DNA from: Immersiella caudata
Lineage: Eukaryota; Ascomycota; Sordariomycetes; Sordariales; Lasiosphaeriaceae
DNA: 64,000 nucleotides
NCBI GenBank assembly: GCA_030512335.1
Contig: JAULSU010000001.1
Location: 5,146,001 to 5,210,000 of the forward strand
Direction: 5' to 3'
Below are positions 48,022-58,412 of the stretch, piece by piece (position 1 is the first letter of the stretch; every line of letters begins with the position of its first letter). A program made the translations under genes and the position numbers. The notes under the pieces are model-generated. The model did no database searches, was not told the DNA's origin, and saw only the letters and a list, made by a program, of their open reading frames with translations.

Positions 48022-48512
48022 ACTGGGATCTATAAAGGGTAGTTTTGCATCGAGCGAAGGCGTAACGAGGTGAATTGTTTGGGTGGCTTTTTTTTAACTG
48101 GGAAAACGAGCCCAGCAAAATACATGTATCCAAAAAAAAAAAATCTCGGGATTGGTGTGCAGTGTGACTGAACTGCCAGTGGGTTGACCACTTTTGCGCC
48201 GGGACTTGTGCGAGTATAAATGAGTTTACGGACAGCTCTGATGGGGTCGACAATCATTTATTTGTCGCGCACAATATGTGCCTCCAGTTCTCTCAGGGTG
48301 TCGCTTGGAGTTGGACCAGGAGTACACAGTGCCACCTCGCACAGTCCAAAGTGAATAAACTCCAACTACGAATCTTGGCATCGCGCCTTCCTTTTCATCA
48401 TCCCAATCGCCAGTCTCGCCTTCTCACCAGCCCACCCCCTGCGAAGACGGCGCTTGATGTTGCAAACCACAAATTCCGTGCCATAAAATGCATCTCACAA
48501 ACCGTCCCAGCC
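48022..48512. other. Intergenic region, HRD3 / Mei5-Sfr1-type gene
   Basis: 490 nt in tandem orientation, with a T-run near 48090 and an A-run near 48134-48145 that fit a 3' end. The remainder is probably leader of the downstream gene. It stays open in that gene's frame but lacks conserved-looking sequence. Confidence 0.5.
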
Positions 48513-49368
48513 ATGTCGTCAAACACGCCGGAGCCGAGCGCCAAGCGCCGCCGGGTTGAGATCGCAAATAGCACGCTCAAAAAACCATTCAAATCACCGC
48601 TCATCAACCGCCCTGCGAACGTCAATGTCAACGGTGTGGCTTCCACGCCGGCGCCACGGGCTGCTAGAGCTGGGGTAGGCAGAAATTCACTATTTAGTAC
48701 CAGTTCAGGTTCTACGAAACAGGATGCAACCTCGCCGTCACCACTTAACCTCAACAGCAGGACCCCCGACCCAAGGAAACGCTCAACGTCTCCCACCGAA
48801 CCTCCGCAACCTCATAGGATCAAAGAGAATGCGAACTTCAACCCGTTTTGTGATCAGTTCCGGAAAATCCAACGCGAAACCGCAGCCAGAATTCGCGCCG
48901 TGGAGGCCGAACTGGAAGTACTCGAGCAGGCAGTGCGCATCGAGCGGGAGTCGAAGGCTAAACGGCCTGAAGAGGAGATTGATGCCGAGTTGAAGGAGCT
49001 TGTGGGAAAGTGGAAGGGGGCGAGCAGGATGGCAGCGGAGGAGTTATTTGAGTTGATCAAAGGGAGGGTAGAGAGGATGGGGGGCCCGAAGGGGATAGGT
49101 CTTGGGAAGAGGGGGGAGGGTTATTATAGGGGTGGTGATGATGATGATGATGGGAAAGCAGAGCACGAGGGAGAAGGGGATGCGGATGGTGATGGGAAAG
49201 AGGCTGAGGATGAGAGTGAAGATCAAGTTCGTTTATCGATGATGTGAGTGAGGATCAGCGGGCTAACATTAGATTCAGGGATTCACGATGTTGATGATGC
49301 TGAAGAGCCTCAATATCGAGCCAGGGCTTCTGAAATGGGATCCAACAGAGGAAAAGTGGCTGGATTGA
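48513..49368 (+). CDS. Swi5-dependent recombination cofactor, Mei5/Sfr1 family
   Basis: Partner of Swi5 that helps Rad51/Dmc1 strand exchange (family knowledge). Exons 48513-49226 and 49279-49368, 267 aa. Seen: a disordered basic N-terminus with AKRRRVEIANSTLKKPFKSP, then a coiled coil (about residues 125-195) ending ELVGKWKGASRMAAEELFEL and GRVERMGGPKGIG. An acidic linker follows, then a C-terminal segment MMLKSLNIEPGLLKWD typical of the family. The first exon frame otherwise ends at a TGA at 49245, so the C-terminus requires an intron. The only in-phase donor is the weak GTTCGT at 49227. An acceptor six bases earlier (exon start 49273) would also keep phase. Confidence 0.78.
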
Positions 49369-50312
49369 CGCCGGGATGTTGGGAGGGACTTGCCAACAGT
49401 TGCGTGTGGAGACAATGCTCTCCAGGTTGGTGGTACCCCTGGCACGTTGAAAACAGGATGCTTTGAGACGTCATGTCTCCTTTCGGATATAACGGCGAAG
49501 AAGCTTCTCGTCAGCTTCAGACAGTCTCGATGCTGTTGCAACATTGGAGAGCCAGTTTGAGGCCGCCCGATCGGTTTCTTGTTGCGAAAGAGCCGGACGC
49601 CCAGAACGGGAGCAAAGAGCACTGTAAAACATAACGAAGACTTCGGGCAGTGTAGCCATAATCTTAGACTTGGCGGACCAGTATAATCGGCCTGAGGATA
49701 CCGGCTAGAAGAAGCCTTCCGTCATGAGCTACCTGCAGAATCCAAGCTGCCTGGCTGTTTCGCAGATCTCGGATGAACAGGTCCTTTTTGCGCCAATAAC
49801 CCAATGAATTGTGGCTTCGCTCGTGTCTGTCTCGGTCCGGAGATGTCTGAAACTCGAAGAGGCATCGTGAAACGCGGCCACCCATTGCAAGCAGGCCAAG
49901 TCGCGCCACTACCGTCTCGCTAATCAATCGCCACTGGGTTCTCCTGTCGACAAGAGCGATCGGAAACGGTGCCACGCGACCGACTCCCTCATTGAAGGCG
50001 CACCCTCTTCTCAAACTTGGATGGAATGCTCTTATTCCCACGTCACGCAAGCGACATTCACGCGCAAGACTGCCGTATTGACCGGGCGTCTTGGCATTTT
50101 CTCTCTCCCTTTTCTGTCGCCTTCTATTTCCATTTTCCCTTTCGTTGACGCTCCTTTTGTCCGTGATTTCTTTCGCGATATCGAGAAACAACCCCGCGCG
50201 ATTGTATCTGCGCATCATTAACCTCAGCTACGACAACTGCCGTGCACGCCCCGGTCTCAACCTTGAATCGGCAGCTTGCCAAAGTCGCAATACCCTCACT
50301 CCATCCACCACG
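49369..50312. other. Intergenic region with doubtful minus-strand ORFs
   Basis: 944 nt. The right 250 nt are pyrimidine-rich and look like promoter or leader of the RCR gene. A 184-codon minus-strand frame at 49664-50218 has no recognisable feature. A shorter one at 49471-49659 is listed separately. Confidence 0.4.
49471..49659 (-). CDS. Possible small protein, unrecognised
   Basis: A 62-codon ATG-started frame lying between two plus-strand genes and convergent with the Mei5/Sfr1-type gene. Its composition is protein-like: MATLPEVFVMFYSALC, then a helical charged part with RLSEADEKLLRRYIRKE. I do not recognise a family. It is short enough to be chance. Confidence 0.3.
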   Translation of the reverse strand: MATLPEVFVMFYSALCSRSGRPALSQQETDRAASNWLSNVATASRLSEADEKLLRRYIRKET

Positions 50313-50985
50313 ATGGCGTCTGTGATGAAGACACTCGTCGCCAGGCAATACCGATATTGCGACCGGACCGAAGATGGATTCATCGACGAGACTTCCTGCT
50401 ACGTTCCCTTCTGGTACACCAGGGTGCGCCTTATCTCACTCACCAACTTTCTTCAATCACTAACACACAACTCCCAGGCTGGCGTCATCCTCAAATGGTC
50501 GCTCTTTCTCGGCTTCATCCTTTTTATCGGCCTTTATCTTCTTCTTGGGTACCTACACGCCCAAAAGCGCATTAAGAAGGGCCTCCGCCCACTTGCCTAC
50601 CACCGCGTATGGATATATCCTCCCTCTCAGCTTTCCTGCCTTCCTCAACTAACAACCCTCTCAGTTCCTCGTCACGCGCCGGCAAATGGCGGCGGTAGAT
50701 CCCACCTACCAGTACCCTCAAGCCGAAGCCCGTCCCTACTTCCACAATCAGCAGTACTTTGGCATGCAAAACATGCCAAACATGCCGCCGCCACCCGTCT
50801 ACGATCCCAGCGCGGCTCGCCCACCGATGTATCCCGGCCCGCCGGGTCTCCCAGATGGCGCTAGCAAGGTGGATCCTACCCAGCAGCAACAGCAGCAGAA
50901 TGCAGAGTATCGCCCCCCAGCAGGACCGCCGCCGGGTGGGATGCCGCAGCAGAACACAGGCAGCAATCCGTTTCGACCGCTGTGA
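50313..50985 (+). CDS. RCR-family (Congo red resistance) single-pass membrane protein
   Basis: Exons 50313-50423, 50478-50606 and 50665-50985; introns of 54 and 58 nt, both phase 0; 186 aa. Seen: a short Cys-containing N-terminus (RQYRYCDRTEDGF, then SCYVPFWYTR), one membrane helix (WSLFLGFILFIGLYLLLGYL, about residues 44-63), a basic stop-transfer KRIKKGLRPLAYHR, and a Pro/Gln/Tyr-rich cytosolic tail with a PPPPVYDP motif. Family members Rcr1/Rcr2 act in the endosomal system and affect chitin deposition and permease sorting. The PPxY motif (PPVY) would bind Rsp5/Nedd4 WW domains (inference from motif). Confidence 0.85.
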
Positions 50986-51472
50986 GAAGGTGTGAAACTG
51001 ATAAGATGGCGGGAAGGCTCCGGTATCGGCTCTGTTCGGTAGGAGAGCGAATGGCTGGGCGAGATGGGCCTACTAGATTGTACATGGGTATATGGATGGA
51101 TGCTGTTTGAGCGGCGTTAGGGAGTCTGTTCTGAACATTGCACGGGATTGCATTTTCAGACTGGTTAGTGCGTTGAGCTCGGGATAGCTACCCACTTGTA
51201 TTGCTCTAGAGTAGCTCCTATTTTGGAGCAGCATAATTCATTCGGCAGGTATCCTGTTACACTAACTTACAAGCTGATGCTGGGGGAGAATCAAATATGC
51301 AATGTCATATGCTTCCCGCTTTGAGTGTGAGGTACCATCCTGGTGGAAATGCCATGAGTGAAACGCCCCTAAAAATGCCTGTCCGGTCTGCGCCGTTCCG
51401 TTGTGTGTCAGAGATAAGAGAATGGGTATCTTCCAGTGATATGAAAGGTGGTTAGTGTAGAGAATTCACTCA
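50986..51472. other. Convergent intergenic region, RCR gene / unknown gene
   Basis: 487 nt between facing stop codons; expected to hold two 3' UTRs. Nothing else is seen. Confidence 0.5.
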
Positions 51473-52294
51473 TTAGTCCAGCTCCATTGCGTCGGCATCC
51501 TCGCTTTGTTGCGATATCGGGGGTGCCATGGGGTCGTCGACCATGTCAGCCTCGGGAATGGTTGTCAACGCTGCTGGCTGCGCGAACTCGCTGCGCTCGG
51601 CCTGCTTTGCGCGGACCCGTGCCCGGGCTTCGATGATGGCCTTGCGTACGCTATCGTGCTCCTCCGCCACTGTAAGGGAGCTCGGTACACTGTAGAGCAC
51701 AAGCTGTTTGCTGAGCATGTCCGGGCCTGACTTGGACAGCACCGCCGCGGGGATGCGGTTGTTGCGCAGGTGCTTCTCAATGTCCGGGAGGAATATGAGA
51801 TTGCCTTCCTCGGCTTCGCTCTCCGAGGATAGTTCATCGTCGAGGTTGCGGATGTAGACTTTGTACTTGGAGTCGTCGAGCTGCATCATCGAGTCGTCAC
51901 TAGCTGTGGCGCTGCCGTCGCGCCGGTTGCTGAGAAGAGTGCCATTGAGCCTGCTACCGTTCGGTAAGGGAGAGGAAGAGGGCGGTTGTTGAGCTTCGAC
52001 TGGTACATAGAGCTTCGTGCCGGATTGTTCTGTGAGGGAGGGGCAGAGCTGTGAGCTTCCATGCGATTCGATTTGCGACGCGGGGTATGCGCCAGAGAGC
52101 AAACAGGTGCAATTGACAGACGGTGAGAGCAGCATACCTAGATTTAGTAAACTCATGCGTTTGGACAACCGCTCATTGTTCTCAGGCGGCGCTTCGGGCT
52201 TGCGCTTGCGCTGCGGGCGGCGTTGCGTGGCGATTTGGTGCTCCATCGCAGGCCTGGCGTAGAATGAATGTGCAGGGTTGTTGGTGGCCAGCAT
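51473..52294 (-). CDS. Conserved-looking fungal protein of unknown function
   Basis: Two minus-strand exons, 52138-52294 and 51473-52029, joined by a 108-nt phase-1 intron (GTATGC donor); 237 aa. The ATG at 52294 (MLATNNPAHSFYARPAMEHQ) is preferred over the frame's extension to 52420. Seen: a strongly basic, nuclear-signal-like RRPQRKRKPEAPPENNERL and a Ser-rich spacer. A charged core YKVYIRNLDDELSSESEAEE is followed by LIFLPDIEKHLRNNRIPAAV. A helical Arg/Ala-rich part and an acidic C-terminus (ADAMELD) complete it. I do not recognise a named family. It shares a short divergent promoter with alanyl-tRNA synthetase. Confidence 0.75.
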   Translation of the reverse strand: MLATNNPAHSFYARPAMEHQIATQRRPQRKRKPEAPPENNERLSKRMSLLNLGMLLSPSVNCTCLLSGAYPASQIESHGSSQLCPSLTEQSGTKLYVPVEAQQPPSSSPLPNGSRLNGTLLSNRRDGSATASDDSMMQLDDSKYKVYIRNLDDELSSESEAEEGNLIFLPDIEKHLRNNRIPAAVLSKSGPDMLSKQLVLYSVPSSLTVAEEHDSVRKAIIEARARVRAKQAERSEFAQPAALTTIPEADMVDDPMAPPISQQSEDADAMELD

Positions 52295-52539
52295 CTTTTT
52301 TTTCGCGACCGTGTCTAAAGTGGTTGCTTGCGACTTTCGCCCCAACGTAGAAATGCGCACGGAGCAACGACGCGAATAAAGCTTCCTCAACCTCACCAAG
52401 CGGCCGTTGCAGCGAGCCAATCAGTCGCGGCTGAAGGAGGAGTTTATCGGCGTGTCAATTGACGATACAGAGCGTCGTTTCGGATGGAAAAGGAGGGTCG
52501 ATAGCTGGGATTCGACGGATGAAGCAGGCGTGCGGGTTG

Positions 52540-55500
52540 ATGTGGTTGCGCTCCAGCTGCCGGGCCAGGAGGAGCTCCCCAGCTTTTGAGACTTTGAGTC
52601 ATTCCGCCTCGCGAACGTTCTACCACAAAAGTCGCCTGGTCCCGCCTTCAGCGCTCGAGAAGTTTCGAGCATCCACCACCGCCGCTGACCCCTCCGAACC
52701 CCGGGCTTTCTTCGTCCTGCACGTCGCCGGCCTTGCATCGATTACGAGAAACGGTTTTCGGCCCTATTCAAAGTCCAGCGCGCTCCAAGCCATGGCCGAC
52801 CAAACATGGACTGGGCCTAAGGTCCGCGAGACCTTCCTTAACTACTTTGCAGAGAGGGGTCACTCTATCGGTATGCCTCCGTCGCCACACGCTCACTCTC
52901 TTTGTTTGCAATGCGCCGAGCCCATCGCTCGCGCAACGCTTTCCTTCATCTGTACCAAGAGCCTCATCACTATCATGATGAGGAATTTCAGTTTCAACTT
53001 CGCGTCTGAGCTGGGCTAACAAGCTTTTTTTACTTTGCGACAGTCCCCTCATCGTCGGTCGTCCCTCACAATGACCCCACCTTACTCTTCACAAATGCGG
53101 GCATGAACCAGTTCAAGTACTAAACCCTAACCCTTATCTGCAATTTACCCCTGAATGCTAACAACACGCAGGCCTATCTTCCTCGGGACGATTGGCAAGA
53201 CTGAGGACATGGCCCAGCTGAAGCGCGCGGTAGACACCCAGAAATGTATTCGCGCGGGTGGCAAGCACAACGACCTGGACGATGTCGGCAAGGACAGCTA
53301 CCAGTGCGTTTCCCATCGTTATGTTGCGCCATGAGGCACATGCTGACAGGGTTCTTCGCGAAGTCACACCTTCTTCGAGATGTTGGGTAATTGGGTATGT
53401 TGTATGGCGTCTTTTGCCAAGAACTGAACTTACTGACACTTAAAACTCTAGTCCTTCGGAGACTACTTCAAGAAGGAGGCCATTGAGTGGTCTTGGGAGC
53501 TTCTGACAAAAGTGTACGGCCTGGACCCTAACAGGCTCTACGTAACGTACTTCGAGGGTAACCCGGACATGGGCCTTGAGCCGGATCTCGAGGCTAAGCA
53601 GCTGTGGCTGGATGTCGGTGTCCCAGAAGACCACATCATCCCCGGCAACATGAAGGACAACTTCTGGGAGATGGGTGACCAAGGTCCTTGCGGTCCTTGC
53701 AGTGAAATCCATTACGACAAGGTTGGAGGGCGAAATGCCGCCAGCCTTGTAAATATGGACGACCCTTTGGTGGTTGAGGTGTGGAACAACGTCTTCATCC
53801 AATTGTAAGGGTATCGATCTCCCAGGCGCTAGAGGCAGAACTAACTTCAACAGCGACCGACAAAAGGATAAGTCCCTTAAATCCCTCCCGGCGAAGCACG
53901 TCGACACAGGTATGGGCTTCGAACGATTGGTATCTGCCCTGCAAAACAAGCGCTCAAACTATGCCACCGACGTCTTCACCCCCCTGTTCGACAAAATCCA
54001 GGAGGTTACCGGTGCTCGACCATATACCGACAAATATGGCAAGGATGATGTCGACGGTGTGGATACTGCGTATCGTGTTGTCGCTGATCACGTCCGTCTG
54101 CTCTCGTTCGCAATTGCCGATGGCGCTGCCCCTAACAACATCGGACGCGGCTACGTTGTCCGTCGTGTCCTTCGTAGGGGTGTCCGCTACGCCAGGAAAT
54201 ACTTCCAGGCGGAGATTGGCTCATTCTTCTCCAAAATCCTTCCCGCTTTGGTCGCGCAAATGAGCGAGCAATTCCCCGAGCTCAGGAAGAAGCAGGAGGA
54301 TATCAAGGAAATTCTCGACGAGGAGGAGGTTGCTTTCGCCATTACGCTGGATCGCGGTGAGAAGCAGTTCGAAAAATACGCCGCGCTGGCGATCAAGGGC
54401 GGTCAAACCAAACTCTCTGGTGCCGATGTCTGGAGGTTATACGACACGTTCGGTTTCCCTGAGGATCTTACCAAGTTGATGGCTGAGGAGCGAGGTCTTA
54501 CGATTGACGAGGCCGAAGTGGAGGTTGCCAGGGAGAAGGCGAGAGAGGCTAGCAAGGCCGTCAAGGAGGCGGTCCAGACTTTTCCCAAGCTCAATGTGCA
54601 CCAAATCGCTGAGCTTGAGAACTCGATCAAGATCCCGCGACCGGAATCCGAGGCGAAGTACTCTAAGGGCGATACCAAAGGTACGGTGCAGCTCGTCTTC
54701 ACTGGAAGCGAGTTCCGCAAGACCAGCAAAGAGCTCCCCCCGAAGACCCCACTTGGCATCTTGTTAGACAAGACCAACTTCTACGCCGAATCTGGTGGCC
54801 AAGTTGCCGATACTGGTCGAATTCTCATTGACGGAGTTGCCGAGTTTAAGGTTCTCGACGTCCAGGAGTTCGGCGGGTACATCGTGCACAACGGTTACCT
54901 CGAGTACGGTGAACTCACTGAGGGCGACGAGGTCATCTGCGAGTATGATGAACTCAGGCGGCAACCTATCCGAAACAACCATACCGGCACGCATATTCTC
55001 AACCACGCGCTGCGTGAGGTTTTGGGCGAAGAGGTAAACCAGAAGGGATCGTTGGTTGACCAAGACAAGCTCCGCTTTGACTTCAGCCACAAGGCCCAGG
55101 TCTCGCTGTCCGATATCAAGAAGATCGAAGACCTTTCCAACAAGTACATCCAAGAGAACAAAAAGACGTACTACAAGGATGTCGACCTCGATCTGGCCCG
55201 TGAGATCGAGGGCGTGCGCGCCGTATTTGGAGAGACCTACCCTAACCCGGTCCGCGTTGTCTCGATCGGCGTTGATGTCGACGAGCTTCTGAAAAACCCC
55301 AAGAACCCGGAATGGCGGAACGTCAGTGTTGAGTTCTGCGGTGGCACCCACGTCGACCAGACAGGTATCATCAAGGACCTGATCATCGTCGAGGAGAGCG
55401 GTATCGCCAAGGGTATTCGCCGCACTGTCGCCTTCACCGGCGACGGCGCTCACCAGGCTCAGCGTGATGCTAGGGTCTTCAGCGAGAAGCTCGACCATAT

Positions 55501-56115
55501 CAACGCGCTCCCATATGGCCCCCAAAAGACTGCCGAGGTCAAGGCTGCGACTGTCGAGCTCGAGACTTTGACTGTCTCGGTTCTGACAAAGGAGGAACTC
55601 CGCGCAAAGTTCGCCAAGATCCAGAAGGAGATCATCGACGAGCAGAAGAAACGCCAGAAGGCTGAAAGCAAGACTGCGCTGGATACTGTCCAGGGGCACT
55701 TCAAGCAGGATGCCAACAAGGACTCCAAGTTCTTCGTCGGCCACCTCCCCATCTCGGCGAACGCCAAGGCTATCTCCGATGTCATGAGCTACTACAAGAC
55801 CAAGGATAAGGAGAGGACCGTGTACGTTTTTGCTGGTAGCAAAGATGATGCTGTCATGCACGGTGTTTATGTTGGCACAGTGAGTCAATGCCATTTCCTG
55901 ATAAGAACCACCCTCTAACACCATCACAGCATCTCTCATCCAAGGGCATCACCGCTGAGCAATGGACTACTGCCGTCAGCCAGGTCATAGGAGGCAAAAC
56001 TGGCGGTAAGGAGCCCAGCCGACAAGGTGCGGGTGCCGAGCCCGCGAAGCTCGAGGAGGCGATTGCCAAGGCCGAGGAGTGGCTTTCCGAGAAGATGAAG
56101 GAGCTCAACATCTAA
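52540..56115 (+). CDS. ALA1: Alanyl-tRNA synthetase, probably cytosolic and mitochondrial forms
   Basis: Charges tRNA-Ala. The cytosolic form starts at ATG 52792 (MADQTWTGPKVRETFLNYF) with exons 52792-52870, 53044-53116, 53172-53303, 53364-53394, 53452-53804, 53854-55879 and 55930-56115, giving 959 aa, the usual length. Upstream the frame stays open to ATGs at 52540 and 52519. These add about 84-91 residues beginning MWLRSSCRARRSSPAFETLS, basic and Ser-rich like a mitochondrial presequence. Seen: class II motifs around [20 protein letters not shown] and FFEMLGNWSFGDYFKKEA, GDQGPCGPCSEIHYD, VDTGMGFERLVS, the editing-domain NHTGTHILNHALRE and EFCGGTHVDQTG, and the C-terminal C-Ala domain. All seven exon phases agree. 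Confidence 0.96.
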
Positions 56116-56489
56116 GTATGATAGTGGCGGTAGAATGGGTTCCTTCGCGCTCTAGCACTTGAACAGCTATACTTAGTATGCCTAGGCTACCCGATAGATG
56201 CTTCGGCGAGCTTTCATTCTGCAAGATAGGCTGCTTGTTGCGTTGCTCTTATTCTATGTATCGGTTATTCGAGTCAGTTCCCTGTAGGGTTTAGACAGAC
56301 AAATGAGCAAAACTTGGAACCTGGAAGTCGAGGTCTAGAATTGTAATGCGTGGCGTGTCTGTTTGGGAATGGTACAATGCTTGAGTCAGGCGGGAAGCAT
56401 GTGGAAGGTTTTCCGTCAGGGCCTTCAACGCCGAGTTTTGGGCATCTGCATCAGCCCATCGGGTTGAAATATATTGATACAAATCGATA
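56116..56489. other. Convergent intergenic region ALA1 / MidA-family gene
   Basis: 374 nt between facing stop codons; expected 3' UTRs only. Confidence 0.5.
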
Positions 56490-58071
56490 CTATACAGTAT
56501 AGAGCATGCTGGCATTCTTGTACCAGCTAAGCAGAGGGTTTTCACCACTGCGGGTTTCAGTCTCCTCAATGTAAGCCCACCGGCGCATAAACTCCTCGTG
56601 GGATAACACCTTGGTGAGCTTTCCAGTCAAGGCCTGGTACATTGCCTCGGATATCCGGAAGTCAGTTGGGAACATGATATCAAAGTACCCCTGGTGTACC
56701 TGTGTTCAGTGTTAAGAGAGCCTCATCCGAGTTCAGGGGTAGGGGGCTGGTGCTTACAAGCGGAGTGCTGACAGGGACTGGTCGCCTTTGGTATCGCGTT
56801 TGCACAATAGGCGCGTTTAGTCCCTTGATAGCGTCGGGCAACGAGTGGAAGTCGCTAGTCAAGAGCCTGTGGGCGGGGAAGTACTCGCCGAGCACGTCGA
56901 AGAACTCCATCAGTCGAGTGGGGATGTACTCCGGGAGGCTGAGATTGGGGGCAAAGGGCCGGTTGAGAGCCAGCCAGCGGCCAACGCGACTTTTGGGGTA
57001 AGGGCGCTTGTAACGGCCCTCGGTGGCGGCATTACGGACGCGTAGAAAGCGGGCGGCGACGGGATCCAGGTTAGGGGAGTAGAACTCGTAGAAGTCGCCA
57101 TTCTCATCGATCAGCACACTTCCTTGCAAGGGTTGCTCAGTTTCGAGGTCGTAGCGCAGGGCGTCATGAGCGAAGTTGTCAAACACTTCGAAGGCGAGAA
57201 AAAAGCACGGTGAAGGCACTTTTTGCTTCCAATCGAAGATAGACTGGTTGATGATCTCCACACGGTCGGCATGGCCGCGGCCGGCAGCCGACCTCATCAA
57301 CTGTGAGTTTTGCAGGGTTGCAAGCTGCTGACTGATCTCAATGATCTTGTAGCGCGTGCGGGCGTAGACGGCCGGTTCCATATCACGGATGTAGTCCAGG
57401 ATATTGGTCATCAAGGTACCGCGGCCGGCGCCCATTTCGTAGATGATGAGATCGTGGTAGGGGTATGTGGTGAGCTTATAGTTGGCTATTAAATATCTGG
57501 CGATGGCTTCGCCATAGTACGGACGAAAGAGCTCCGTAGGAGTGTACCACAACTGGCGTGTTTCCGACGGTGAGACAGCGTCGAGCTTGTCCTCAAACTC
57601 GACATATCGGCGGGAAAGGAGGGCATTGAATTCATTCTCGTCCTTGAGCTCCGATATTTGGAAAGGCTCGCCAGATGAGAAAATCACGGCCTGCTTGGAG
57701 AAGTAGCCGTAGTGCGGGTTATACAAGCTGTCGTCGATGAAGTCTCGCAAAAGCATCTTGACTCGGCGCGGGCGCTCTTTTCGGCCGCGCAGGTCGTAAG
57801 CCGTCACCATGGGATATTTCTTGTATTCCTCCGACTTGTCCGCCGGGAGCAGCATCGTGCGCTGCTGCCAATTGCTCTCATTGCGGCGAGTGAGGTTGGA
57901 GTCGCCGCCCCGTCCGCGGGTCGAGTAGTAGGCCCGCTGTCGCTGTTGCCGAACATGCTGGATCGCTGTCGTCAGCCGCACGGCATTTTGTCGCGATGGG
58001 CAGGCGGGATGGTGGCGAAAGAGCTGCCTGAACAGCTGGGTGACGATGGGAGAGTCCATGATGGACCTCAT
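56490..58071 (-). CDS. Mitochondrial MidA-family (NDUFAF7-like, DUF185) methyltransferase
   Basis: Two minus-strand exons, 56758-58071 and 56490-56699, with a 58-nt phase-0 intron; 507 aa. Seen: an Arg/Gln-rich, acid-poor N-terminus (about residues 1-60) typical of mitochondrial import, and LLRDFIDDSLYNPHYGYFSK, the MidA family entry motif. YEMGAGRGTLM follows (about 211-221, SAM-binding loop), then YKIIEISQQLATLQ, FLAFEVFDNFAHDAL and a C-terminal HQGYFDIMFPTDF. NDUFAF7 methylates a complex I subunit; this protein looks closer to the second fungal branch (yeast YKL162C-like, role unknown), so the substrate is not assigned. Divergent from the cysteine-synthase-like gene. Confidence 0.85.
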
Positions 58072-58412
58072 CGAAATCTTTCAGGACAGCTTCTGAAGAC
58101 GCTTGGAGCGTGTGGAGCTCTTTGGGCGAGGAAGTTTGCTGATGGCCCGAGCTCCAGTCGCTGCAGCGGCTTACAGGGGTGGTTGACAGGGATTGCGCTT
58201 GGCAGAGATCTGCGACTTCCTCACCATGGCGATGACATCGTTTTTCTCACGCACGCTAGACATTGTCAGAAAGAGAACAGTCCGCATGTACAACGGGACT
58301 TTGTGTGTTTGGCACTCGCTCGTACCCAATCCAGTTTGGCAGTTTGCCAGTCTACACGCTAGGTATACCAGCAAACCTCAGATCTGGCTGGCAAATCTCA
58401 AATCATGAAACC

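Noticed and set aside
54764..55939. 391-codon minus-strand ORF over alanyl-tRNA synthetase
   Set aside because: Antisense shadow of a long, codon-biased conserved exon; no domain in the translation.
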